50,647 nucleotides of DNA. It comes from Rhizophlyctis rosea. Its lineage: Eukaryota > Chytridiomycota > Chytridiomycetes > Rhizophlyctidales > Rhizophlyctidaceae. Below, in pieces: positions 1-11,127 of the stretch. The notes beneath the pieces are model-generated. The model made no database searches. It was not told the origin of the DNA and saw only the letters and a program-made list of their open reading frames with translations. The DNA lies in contig JADGJC010000292.1 in the NCBI GenBank assembly GCA_027596075.1, positions 1-50,647 of the forward strand, given 5' to 3'. The translations under genes were made by a program, and so were the position numbers. The first letter of the stretch is position 1, and each line of letters starts with the position of its first letter.

Positions 1-1152
1 GTTGTTAGATTGGGCTTTGTGAGGGGGAGGGATGAGTAGGGTCAGCTGGAACGGGTGCAACACTACTTACTGGCGATCAAGTCGTTGAACTGAGGTGAGA
101 AGATCGGCACGTGTTCCATGTTTGCTGACTTCAACTTTTGACCTACTATTGTATTGCACGTGAGAATTCGTCTCGAAGAAGAGTATGCAATATGAAACAC
201 GTGGAAAATTCCATTCTCACCATCAGAAAACCCACCACCGCGACCACTACCACTTCCCAAATCACTCAAGTCTCCGATCGTATAATCCACATCCATCTCA
301 TCAATCCCCTCTCCTTCTTCCTCCTCACTCCCTCCTGCCCCCTCCTTATCAGAATCCCCATCCTCCCCATCACTAACATCCAAATCACTGACATCGGCTC
401 CCGGAACGAAATCCTCATCCTCGCTTTCCCTATAATCATCCTCCATACCTTCCAAGTCCTCTTCCGTCGCTGGCGCCGCTGCTTTGCGATTGCGTTTGGG
501 ACGGTCGCTGAGGGCGGAGGTTGTGGTTGATGCTATGGTGGGGGTTTCGGATTCGTTTCCTGAGGGAGCTTCGGTCGTGGCGAGGGTTTTTGCCTTTTTG
601 GAGGGACGTCGAGATTTGGGGGCAGGAGAGGTGGAGGAGCGTTTTCGTTTTGGTTTTTGAGCTTTTGTCGGTTTGGGTTTTGGGGTTTTGGCTTTTGCGG
701 GGGCTTTTCCTTTTTTTGATGTGGATTGTTGGGTGGGTGGTTGTTCGGAGGGTAATGCTTCCTGTTCGTTGGCTTCTTGTCCTTCGTCTTCCTCTATTGA
801 GACAAGTTTTGATTGGAAAGATTACCCTGGTTGGGGAAACATTCGGAGCATACCAGCGGTGGAGATCTCGTCATCACTTGAGAAGTCAGGAGGGACGAAA
901 TCAACATCCTCTTCCGAAAGTTCGTCCGAAAGCAGATCGTCGCCAATCAATCTAGTAAAAAGAGATTAGTTTCTAGTTGAAAGAGAGATGTGATTTAGGA
1001 GCAGTTGTGCTTTCCGTACATTGCAGTAAAGCCATCGGTAGAAGATCTTTGTAAACAATGTGGAAGATCAGGACCTAGTATAGCGCACTTGTGTTTGAGC
1101 ATGAAACTCACCCTGCAGTTGCACGACCGCTCCGCCTTGGTGGTGCAGTCAT
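1..1152 (-). CDS. Acidic/basic nuclear protein, 3' end beyond window (BCNT/Swc5- or YL1/Vps72-like?)
   Basis: Exon 1 starts with ATG at 1152 and ends at 1112 before a GTGAGT donor, encoding MTAPPRRSGRATA. Exon 2 is 951-854, exon 3 runs from 793 to about 201, and reading frame is kept across both introns (the first has a CTAAT branch site and TTTTTACTAG acceptor). The protein alternates acidic clusters with Lys/Pro/Ser-rich stretches that include an NLS-like PKRKR. Two copies of a motif D-F-V-P followed by an acidic patch occur (VDFVPPDFSSDDE and EDEDFVPGADVSD). Similar acidic -D-(F/Y)-V-P- segments occur near the N terminus of BCNT/Swc5 proteins of the SWR1 complex, and RRSGRATAG resembles the start of YL1/Vps72, so a histone-handling chromatin role is inferred, not shown. 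The C-terminal domain that would decide lies left of the window. Splicing below position 201 is unresolved. Confidence 0.55.
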
Positions 1153-1868
1153 GATCCACGCGGTGTGTCGATAACGAAGGGCCAAAGAGACTATTCAATC
1201 CAATGATGTTGCGATGTAAGTGTATCACAGAGAGCTGGCAATGATGATTGATGGATGGCCGATCCAATGGTTGCTTGTCGCGATTCGCTAAGCCTGATGC
1301 ACGGATGATGAGTGAATTGTGCTCATCGAGTGTTTCTTTTTATAGGCGCCAGATACTGTAAACACCCTGATTGAGGGTAGATACCCAATGCACATGACCC
1401 ACATTGCCGCTCAACGAGTGTTTGATGATAAGTGAAAATTCCACCACACCGGCCTCTCTTAGTGGAACAATGCTCGGATAGGTCATACTCACCCAGTGGA
1501 CATATACTGTGTAAAAGCCCCCTTCAGTGTTGATTGTCAAGATCTCTTTTCCAAGATGGAGGTGAAGTCTACGCAGCAAGGAGAGTGCTACGAGAGGGAA
1601 CGCGTCAAGTTGACGGCCTAAGCCACATCTAGGGGCTGCGACAGGTGGCGTGTCACGGGGTTGCGTGGTGGCCTTCCTTCCCACTGCCTTCCCCTTCATC
1701 CGCATTCCCATCCGCCATTCCCACACAGGGCAACGTCACAAACTCGATATAGACCAACACCTAGATTCTATATATATAGCACGCTACAAGTGTGCGCTAG
1801 CCTTGCTCCTCAACTTTCCATCAGCTGAGCGCTATACGTCCCCGAGTACGCTGAGTCGTCCTTGACAA
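1153..1868. promoter_or_regulatory. Shared divergent promoter region
   Basis: This 0.7 kb separates the start of the minus-strand nuclear protein gene (ATG 1152) from the adenylate kinase ATG at 1869. A TATA-like run (CTATATATATAGC, about 1768-1780) lies roughly 90-100 bp upstream of the adenylate kinase start. No coding sequence was recognised; short open frames here lack gene-like composition. Promoter function is inferred from position only. Confidence 0.35.
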
Positions 1869-3604
1869 ATGCTTTCAACCGCCCTACGCCGCTCGCTGGC
1901 GGGGCGTCCGCACGTCGCACCTTCTGCAGCGGCGCCCAGCCCCTTTGTAAGAAGCGCTCGCTTGTCACAGAAGCGAACGCTATCCACCGAGCCGCCAGTG
2001 CACCCCGTTCGCTCGCTGATTATGGGATGTCCAGGTTAGTCACGTTCCATCTACGGTGGGAGCCAAACTTTGTTTATGTTGTTGACAGCATCACGTACTG
2101 CTTTCTGCCGACGCAGGCTCTGGCAAAGGAACTCAAACAAAACGCATAACCGCCAACTTTGGCTTCACGACCGTCTCAACCGGCGACCTTCTTCGAAAAA
2201 ACATCAATGAGGGAACACCGATTGGAAAAGAAGTCGAATCTATAATATCGAAAGGAGATTTGGTATCTGATGATGTCGTCATTAGACTTGTGGAGCAGGA
2301 GTTGGAGCGGTTGGAAGGAAAGGTTCGGATGCGGAATCACATTTCGGCTTGGTGACTTGCTATGAAGAAGGAGATCTGATTTGGGCGGTCATCAACAGGA
2401 CTGGATGTTGGACGGGTTCCCGCGGACCGTTGAACAGGCAAAACAATTAGACCGTATCCTAGAAAAAGCGAGAACGCCGCTAGACATTGTAATCAACTTA
2501 GACGTTCCCGAAGAAGGTACTCTGCAACAAAATCGTTCTAAGTTCTACCTCCTGAGCTTCTTCTTCTGACATTTCCGACGGATTAGTCATTCTACAACGG
2601 ATACGAGAACGATTTATACATGCTCCAAGTGTGAGTATGTTTGGACGTGCAAAAAGATTGAACCTGCTGTGTTGACATGAATGTCATTTTAGGGTCGAAC
2701 GTACAATCTTAGCTACAACCCACCAAAAGTTGCGGGGCTGGACGATGTGACAGGCGAACCCCTCACAAAACGCCCTGACGACAATGTCGTACGTATCACC
2801 TCATACTTTGCACGTACCTCACATTCAAACGGATAAAAACACCCGTAATAGGAAACATTCAAAACCCGCCTAGACAAATACCACTCAGAAACTTCTCCCC
2901 TCCGTGAATACTATCAAACCCGCGGCATCCTAAAAAACTTACCTGGAAGGACATCAGACGAAATCTATCCCTTCATCGACGAAGAATTACGAGAATTAAA
3001 AGCCAAACTCGCCACCCACGGAAGAGACCCATACCTCCACGCTAAACAAACCGCACACATCCGATCATTTTCCACTCTCGCTCGTCGTTCCCTCCCCACC
3101 CGCGTCCCTTCACCACCCCACACCCGCTCCTTCACAACAACACTAACCCTCCGCGCCACGTCCGTTGAACCCGGCCTCGCGGCAAAGAAACTCCGCCAAA
3201 CAGCTGCACAAACATTTGATGTTATTGTTAGTTTGAGGAGGTTGCTGATACAGCTTTTCTTGTGGATGGCGGTTTTGGGTATGGCGCTTGAGACGCGGTG
3301 GGCGAAAGCGGATATGGAGGAGTTTTTGGCGGATGTTGGGGTTCAGAAGAGGAGGTTGGAGAGGGAGAGGGAGAGGTTGGTGGGGGTTGTTGAGGGAAGG
3401 GTTGGGGAGGTTAAGGTGGTGGAGGAGAAGAGGAGGGTGAATGACGTTGTACCGGTGGTGGAGGAGGAGGAGGAGGAGGTTGTTAGTGGTGAGTTCTGTT
3501 TGAATATTCCCATTCTGGTGGTGATTCAAAAACTGACCTTTGTGATATTTGCACCTTTGCGTGTTGTAGGGTCTGCTGGAAAGAAGCCCATCATTGTATG
3601 GTAG
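1869..3604 (+). CDS. AK3: Mitochondrial adenylate kinase (AK3/Adk2 type) with long C-terminal extension
   Basis: Seven exons (1869-2034, 2117-2322, 2399-2516, 2587-2630, 2693-2788, 2852-3488, 3570-3604) join in frame to 433 codons. An Arg/Ser-rich presequence ([16 protein letters not shown]..., with RTLST) precedes the kinase: P-loop [24 protein letters not shown] and a lid with [17 protein letters not shown]. This matches matrix GTP:AMP phosphotransferases, which interconvert NTP, AMP, NDP and ADP. The normal family protein would end near LRELKAK (about 3008). Instead exon 6 stays open for another 480 bp and adds a second presequence-like stretch with two RSF(S/T)T motifs, a hydrophobic segment ([17 protein letters not shown]) and a charged coiled-coil tail ending in polyglutamate. 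The last intron (3489-3569, 81 nt) is a multiple of three without a stop, so retention would also be tolerated. Kinase assignment is strong; the role of the tail is unknown. Confidence 0.85.
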
Positions 3605-6600
3605 ATTCTTTATGAAGTAATCATTTTGCTAGCCGCATCTCGCTTTAATTAGATGTGAGCGTGTATATAGATATATAGGTAACAGATAGGGTTCGGAACT
3701 CAAGAGTGGGATGATGGTTCATGAATGCCTTTGAATGGAATCAAACGCATCATCAGAGATGGATTGACGGGTTGTGGATTGAGGAGGCCGTTTCTTTTTG
3801 TTTGCATTTCACATGGCGGAGCATGGGGAAAAGGAATCTGGCCCGAGTGTTAGGGGATAATCCTAGTCGACGGCATGACCACGGTACCGTGACGCTATTT
3901 GGAACATTATGCAGTGTGGAGGTATGTTTCGTCTGAATACCATGGTGCGTCCAAACACATAGTAGCAAAAAGTGCGAGTATCACACCGACATATCTATGC
4001 TGAGGTTGTGACATACAAACATTAGGAGCGGAATTTTATTATTCTATCAAGACTGTTCAGGCATTTGCTGCAACAAAGCCGTTCGGCTTCTTCCCATTCG
4101 GATGAGTTGGAATTGAAGGATTATGCCTGCATGCCATGCATGAAAAAGAAACATGTGATGGAGGAATGACAATCAATGTTGGCGATCATGATACTTCAGA
4201 TATGATTCGCCACCGTGGGATGTTTCAATTGTTGCAACGCTGTCGCACCATCCCGCATCGCAAGGTCTCAACAGCACGTTCGTTCAAGATGTTCGGTATG
4301 ATTTGCTTCAGCGTGTGATTGTGATGAGGTTTTCAAGCAGAGTGGGTTGAAGGAAGGATGATAGGTTGGTACCTGTGGGCCATAGAGGGAAAGAATGGGA
4401 CCGCACAGGGATCCGTGGAATTCCGGAACATTCGTCCCCTCATGATGAAGCTCCCTCCCATGTCGAACAGAGCTCTTCTGTTTTTTTGATCACCAGTATG
4501 TGAATGAGAGTCTGACATCGATTTGCTAGTTCCTGGTTCACCGCCTGCCCCGCTTGACTCACTTGCCGGGCTTGCGTCTCATTTAAGGTGATTGTCAAAC
4601 ACATCTGCCAATCTCGTTTCGTGAGACTGCTCGAGGATGCGATTTCAGCAGCACACATCAACAGTAAAATCTCGACTTTGTTTTGGTTTCAACGGTGGGG
4701 AACTCTCTCTGCGGCCAATGCAGTCCTTCCAGACAGATATTGGGCCTATTGAACTGGCTGCGTTTTCTCTTTTGGCGAATTCCACAGTGATGGTCTATGG
4801 CATAAGTGATCTGACATGAGACAACTTGCTAGAACTCGACGAGCCCGACGTTCGCCGTGGTCGAATACCAGGATTAAGAAAAAGGGAACACAGTGGACGA
4901 AGAACGGAATGATCTCTTTGTTGTTGCGGAACTGGAGATCAGATGTCACTGCAGATCAATGGATGGCTTTCAATGACGTCTGTTTCTGAGCGGTTCCGAA
5001 AAGAATGTGAAATAGAAGGTGATTCGATTGATATTCGGTGTGATTGCAATCTGGCGAGGCCGAGGAATGTTGTGTGAATGGGGGAGGCTTCAACGGCGAG
5101 CTAATGAGTTTGTGGTCTCAAAGTATCAGCCTGAACAGCACCGCGGACCTGCATCAATGTTTTCTCCTCCTTTCACGGTTGATCAGTCAGAACATTGCAC
5201 GTCTCTCTATCGTTTCATCTTATGACGAACGAGAAAGCATTCGGCCTAAGTATCCTCATTCCGAGCGCATCTGCTTCAAAGTTTGTGGAGCAGGGCAAAG
5301 ATGCCCATGGGGTCCAAACCGATAAGCTCTTCAGTTTGATCGAAATGCTGATATATGGATCTTACCAACCAAATCGGTCGATGTAGTTTGCGTTGCCTGG
5401 TGTGGAGCCATACGACTGCAGATTGATACACTTCTGAAGTTTGGCGGCGATCCCCTTTTGTGTCTGTTTGAAAACTGATTTGCAGGCAAATCCACTGACT
5501 CTGAGGGCGTTGCGATTTATGCCACTGTAACTACTGTATGTCCATCGGCTCAAGCATGGATGTCGAGAGCACCTGGTTCATGGATATAACTAGAATTTGG
5601 TGATGTTTCGTTTATATAGTGGCATTTTGAACCCGAGGGATCCGGGGTGACATGAGAAGAGTGGTTGATGTCAAAAATCATGGCAACACATTTCTACACT
5701 GCGGTCGGCTTTGGTAGGTGTATGGTTGAGCCAACGTCCGACGACCGCACCTTGGACGCATGGTGAAATTATGAAGATGAGGGTGCACGCCGAATTGTCA
5801 ATTGAAACACAGGCCGATAATTAGGGCGATAGCACAACGTGCATTAGATGCAGTACGTGCAATTGATGTTGTTCAGGCCTTTCGAGGGATGTTGCCGAAC
5901 TACTGGAACACCAATCATGCCCTTGTGGCTATCGTTTCCGAATGTGAGGGTTGAGATCGAATGGGATCAACGCATACCATGGTACTGACAGTGACCTTCT
6001 GGCCGATGAAATATCCCTCCATACGAGCTCCAACCCTAGGAACACCGGACCTTTCGTGGGACGCAATTTCCAGGACATCGATTCTCTATCTTCTTTTTTC
6101 GTGTCCAGGACCGTCCGACAGGCACGTCAATTCCCGCAAACTGCCCGTGCATCCCGTCAGTTTCACTCTCTTCATGAAATCTTTGCCGCCTGCCAGATGG
6201 TCTTACTTCATCAACCGCACAAAAAAAAGATTGAGGACAGCAACCGCATGATCTTGGTAAAATTTCGATTCTCGACGAAAACCCACACTCAAATCTGAGA
6301 TTACGGTCATCGAAGGCAGGCAATGTGAGCAGTGTCCAATTCGAACAGGAACCGCGGTTTCATCTCTGAATTCCCTGTAAGTTTATTCAGAGAGTAAGAA
6401 CGATTAGAGCGAGATGATCTTGGAAGACCTCACTCTCCAAACTGATGCATCAGGGTGCATCTCGAGCGGTAGTAGAACTCGCGCCCATCTTTTTTTGCTA
6501 TGAAATGGAAGTGATTATCAGTAACTCGATGAAAGGGCTGATTTGATTGTTATTGAACGCATCGAGACCTCTGCATTGGGCTATTTCCTCGTGCGTCACC

Positions 6601-7844
6601 CCTTCAACACCTCCCCTTCCCGCGTCGCACATTACAATCTTACTTAACCACTCAATGCCATTTGCCCACCGATGTATCTGATGAGAGCGAACCATTAAGT
6701 AAGCATGCCAAGCATTCTGTTTTCCATTCGGCCTCCCTTTTTGGCAGACCCCGTCCAGAGATGTAACCTAAAAGGGCCACGAGACCTCCACCACTAGATC
6801 TCTCCTCGTTGCCCGGGTAGCCGAACGTTCACCAACGTGAAAGTGATCATGACGGGGAAATGGACGATTTCAGATGGTTTGTTACAAGTTCGGCGGGAAG
6901 AGGTATATAAATCATCGCATGATATTGAATGTGGACAGAGCGTGAGTAATGGAATTGTGTGGCATACATGCTGGCCAGCATAAAACATATCTCGTTGCAC
7001 AGATAGCACAAGTTCCAGGAAAACGACCGGAATGTTGATAGCTCTTGATAGGAAGAGACAGACATCCTCGCCAATGATAAGAACACTCCCGCCGCTTATG
7101 ACCCTCAAAGGATGGTGCTTTGAAATTCAGACCAATAGAGGGTTCTTAATAGAGTCCTCATTTGATGTCCTCACAAACCGTGTAAGCAGCGTGCCCTGTG
7201 TGGTCTCCATGAGGGTGTTTGATTGACCGAAGAACATGGTATAGAACCCGTGGCGCAGCTGACGCGGCTCGCTCCCATCGTGTATCAACCTCATTATTGA
7301 GATATGGCAATCGACAACCTTCTAGTCCTTGCATCATGGCACTGTACATGATGCACCCCCTCGGACAAGCTTCCTGAGTCATGTCGGGCACTGAATATTC
7401 TCAATACGCTTTGGATGACTGTGGGGCTTCATCGTGGAATTTCCAAGGACGGCGGGTGGTACAAACCGTCAATCGCTCCTTGCATTACCTGGTTGCCCGC
7501 TGCGCCCCACGCACCTGTTTGCCAGCCATCCCACCACCAGCTGGCAGACTCGGATGTACAATGCCATAACGGGTGGATCTATCATAGGACTGGCCGGGTA
7601 AGTACAAATACTACCAATCGTGTGATGTGTCGCTTCACAATACTCCTGATAACTGCAAGTCCTCGGATCCCTGTCAGTCCTGTCCATCTTAGTAACTTCA
7701 ACAAAACATCCAACTCAACCACTTCCACCGGAGAAGTTGGCAGCACATTCAGCAGTAACAAGGTCTGCACCACCCACCCGTCCAATTTCCCCATAAGTTC
7801 GACCAACATCCCAAATTACTGAAGGTCCCGCACCATCAAACAAC
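3605..7844. other. 4.2-kb stretch with no convincing gene
   Basis: Short open frames on both strands lack recognisable domains, and none shows the C-rich to G-rich composition pattern of the real genes nearby. The first ~100 bp are AT-rich (TATATAGATATATAGG, about 3663-3678) and probably hold the adenylate kinase 3' UTR. From about 7650 to 7844 the plus strand becomes C-rich, as upstream of other genes here, and may be the leader or a 5' exon of the gene at 7845. The rest reads as decayed intergenic DNA. Confidence 0.5.
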
Positions 7845-8378
7845 ATGAAAGGCTATCACCTCATGCAACTTGCCACCCTGTACGCCATAGACCACCTCCA
7901 ACCATCCTCCACGCCAGGCCTAACAGCGGAACAATTCTGCTCTCCGATGGGATGGGAACCCGCCTGCTGCTCTTACAGTCCCAGACTCGACACGGCCAAA
8001 ACATGTATCGAAGCCGTCCCGAACCAATCACCTGACAATGCTTGCCCGCCCGAACGCTTCATCAGAGATCTGTGGTGTTGTGCACAGGACGAGGGTTGCC
8101 ATTTTATAAACGAAATCGACAAGATGATTGCCTATTGGCAGAAGCAGAAGGCGGAGGTGGAGGTGTTGAGGGTGCGCTTTGCTTATACAGTGGAGGACGG
8201 CAGGGTATGGATTCAAAAGACGAAGGAGTGGGTGAGGGAGCAGATGGAGAAAGAGGGGGCGGTGATTCCGCATAGATATGCTGGCGATGGCGAATCGGAT
8301 AGAGCAAAAATGTATAAAGAGAAGGCGGAAGGAGAGAAGTCGGAACGGAAGCGACAGGAGCGGCGTACGGAGTTATGA
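7845..8378 (+). CDS. Hypothetical protein, eight-cysteine N-terminal domain plus charged helix
   Basis: The 177-codon open frame begins with ATG at 7845. Residues ~32-86 carry eight cysteines in the order C-CC-C-C-CC-C with gaps 8, 11, 12, 10 and 5 (CSPMGWEPACC ... DLWCCAQDEGC). The remainder is a highly charged, probably helical or coiled-coil segment (for example KMIAYWQKQKAEVEVLRV) ending in a Lys/Arg/Glu-rich tail. The 5' half uses C-ending codons and the 3' half G-rich codons, as in other genes of this window, which supports real coding. No clear signal peptide follows this ATG, although an unassigned upstream exon is possible: another ATG at 7625 opens MCRFTILLITAS in a different frame. 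The cysteine order recalls class II hydrophobins, but the charged tail and lack of a signal argue against that. Function unknown. Confidence 0.5.
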   Translation: MKGYHLMQLATLYAIDHLQPSSTPGLTAEQFCSPMGWEPACCSYSPRLDTAKTCIEAVPNQSPDNACPPERFIRDLWCCAQDEGCHFINEIDKMIAYWQKQKAEVEVLRVRFAYTVEDGRVWIQKTKEWVREQMEKEGAVIPHRYAGDGESDRAKMYKEKAEGEKSERKRQERRTEL

Positions 8379-11127
8379 AATAAGACTATGATCGAGGGTA
8401 GAAAGCGGGTTGAGGAATGTGGGAGGCCGTGGAGAGACGCTGTATAGATCTGCTGATAATAGAGAACCCAAAAAACGCCCCTTACGAGCTGATAATACGT
8501 TGAGGAGGGTAACGTGTAACGCTAGCGGATGCTTGTGAGCGAGCGCGATGGCATATGCCAATATCAGTGATTCCCCTCCCGGGCGCTTTGTAAAGCAAGC
8601 AGAAACTATGCGCATGGACCCGGGGAATGTCAGAAGGAGTTTTAGGGGTTTGGACACAATGCAAATGTCTGCAAGCCGAAAGGTGTCATGTTCCTGTAAC
8701 TATCTTAGCCGCAACCGGGATGGTATGTCCCACTTTCCATCATTTGCAGAAAATATATACAGGACTGTACGGATACTCCTCTAGTGGTGCAATTAGCTGT
8801 TGAAGATCGGGACATCAAATGCTTTGATTGAATTGCTGATATATGAGGTATGTAGAGGCGACCCTCATGGCAACATGAACGAAAATGCGATCGACCTCAA
8901 CGTCACACACCAAAACTGTATTAACCTGTAAAGCGCAACATCACTGAATGGAGCAGTCCTTACTACCTTTGCTCCCTCTGTTACATCTGGTGTGGGCCCG
9001 TGGCTCTTGTCCAATAACCAGAAGATCAAAAGTATCCAATTTGTGCCCGTAGTCGCAGCAAATATTACCCCTTTAGTTCGAAGCTCTTCAACCGACACGG
9101 AGATTATAGCAATACCGTAGGACTTCGTGCCTTCCGCGAATCACATACGTTGCCAGGCCCCAAATAGCATGCCACCAACAAAGGCATTGCCGGATCAGTA
9201 AGGATACTGATTTGCGGAGTAGGATACCTTGAAGCGAAGGCGATGAGTAACACCACACAGCATATTTGAATGTCATACTTTTGAATCTCATGGGAGCAAG
9301 AAGAAGGATTTACCCAAGAAGAATGGATTGATCAGGATTTCATACTCTTCGGCAAACCCCGACTCCTCATAGTGGCGATAGTGGCAGCGATAGTTTGTAT
9401 GCTTTTCAACCTCTACAACCAGCACACTGCCTGAAGAATGAACAGGCTGAGCAATATAGAGTGGGTGACCTTCACCATCAATACCTGCAGGGTGAGCGCC
9501 GTCATAAATGCTTTTGGTACTGGGAAGTGGAAACCTGCAACAGTCCCAACAAACCCAAATGTGTGAATATGCTGGGCAAAAATGGCCACCTGTTGGCCTA
9601 TCACACTTTCAAGATCATCATCAAGAGTGGCGTACCCATTTCAGCGTCGGCGCTGCTAAAGCCTGCATTTGCATGCGCTGGGAACCTTCCGCAACAGTCT
9701 TGTTCAAAGAATCCCCGACATCGCCATTTATACTGACGAATGGGGTCGAGAATAGCGGCATCCAACTAGGTGAAAAGGCATCGCAGCAAACCGCAATACG
9801 TCAGCATCATGTTTCAGTTTGACCTACCATAACTAAAATGAACTCAACAAGAATTGGTTGTCGACAGCCTGACACTGAGTCGATATTGTTGTTTTTTGAT
9901 TCGGCTGCCAGCTTCAGCTCCCGTCAATTTCTGCATCTGATAACTGACTTCCATATTCTTAGCGCTACCATGGAAAGTGAATATGCGAAAATTCGTTTTT
10001 TTCCGAGGCCGATGTATTGGAGTTGATCTGTCCTTCGCTATTCGTTGACCCGGCTGGCTCGGCGGCCGATCCCCTTTAGACACCGCCGTCATCAATGACT
10101 TGACAACCCAGTAGCAGCCTATCAGTTGAGAACTCACTCCAAGTAAGTGGACCTTTTGTGGTCATTCCTCCACACCTTGATACTCATACCTGGTCGTTTC
10201 CAAACATACGTCCGGAAGTACTTTCGTTCGGCATTCACCCCTTGTGCATCACACCCATCAGAACCCAGACATTGAAGGATCCTTCTTCAGCCGGATAGGT
10301 GTGTACCCGTTCGTAGACAATAGGAAACGACTACGACACATCAATGCCATTGCTGCACATTTGCTTTCCACATCCGGCGCAAATGTACTTGGTCCGACAA
10401 AGACAGGGGCATGGCTTGATGTTGCGGGCTACTGTACATTGAACGAGTCGGACGGTCTTTGCTTTTGGTGTTGCGTAGGAGATGCAGCCGTGAGTTTCGC
10501 CACCGGGAGCTATGACAGTGCACGGAGCCCGATTGAGCCAAAGACTATGTTCTCCAGGTGGCCTGGCTTGCTCTACATCGGTACGGACATAGTAGTCGAG
10601 TTCCGCCATGACATAGATCAGTTCTGTTGCACAATGCCGCTGACGAGTTCTCACATCAACGAAAATCCAAGAGCGGACGCTGTTCGTTCACGCTATGTGA
10701 GACCCGTCCAACGCAGGGATGACGCGTTGCGGCCCACATCTTGGATATAGCACATTAGCATCAGGGCGGCTCCTATTACTCTGAAGGCAATTGGAACTTT
10801 GCGTCGCATTTCCTCTCTGATATTTCATGCAACATTTGGAGCAAACATGAAGCCACCTTGGTTCGCTGTTCATATTCTGAGGTTGGCGTTGTCCGCAAGG
10901 AGGTCTGTCCTAATCAGCGGAAGCCGTCTCAAAAAAACAGAAGAATTTGATGGAGCAGAAATCAGTCGCGCATAGCTCCCCTATATGAACCTGTTTCGTC
11001 AAAACCAGTTGCTCCGACGCAACGGGCAATGTTATGAATAATCGACAGAGCGGACCATACAGGTGAGTCCTACAACTCTCTATCAGATGTTGTTGGTACG
11101 TTGACTGAGCAAAACCGGGCAAGTTGC
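8379..11127. other. 2.7-kb stretch without a resolvable gene
   Basis: No plus-strand gene was seen. On the minus strand several short open segments (around 10654-10331, 10137-9844, 9650-9413 and 9291-8865) contain hydrophobic, protein-like runs such as FGFVGTVAGFHFPVPKAF, but they could not be joined with convincing splice sites and match no family I recognise. They may be exons of a diverged gene or relics of one. The last 50 bp border the 3' end of the DUF6604 gene. Confidence 0.4.

Noticed and set aside
521..969. Plus-strand frames rich in Trp, Phe and Leu
   Set aside because: Antisense to exon 3 of the minus-strand nuclear protein, whose splice sites and frame agree across three exons.
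7845..8378. Calling the eight-cysteine protein a hydrophobin
   Set aside because: Three of the five cysteine gaps fall outside the class II pattern, no signal peptide is visible, and the C-terminal half is a charged helix not seen in hydrophobins.
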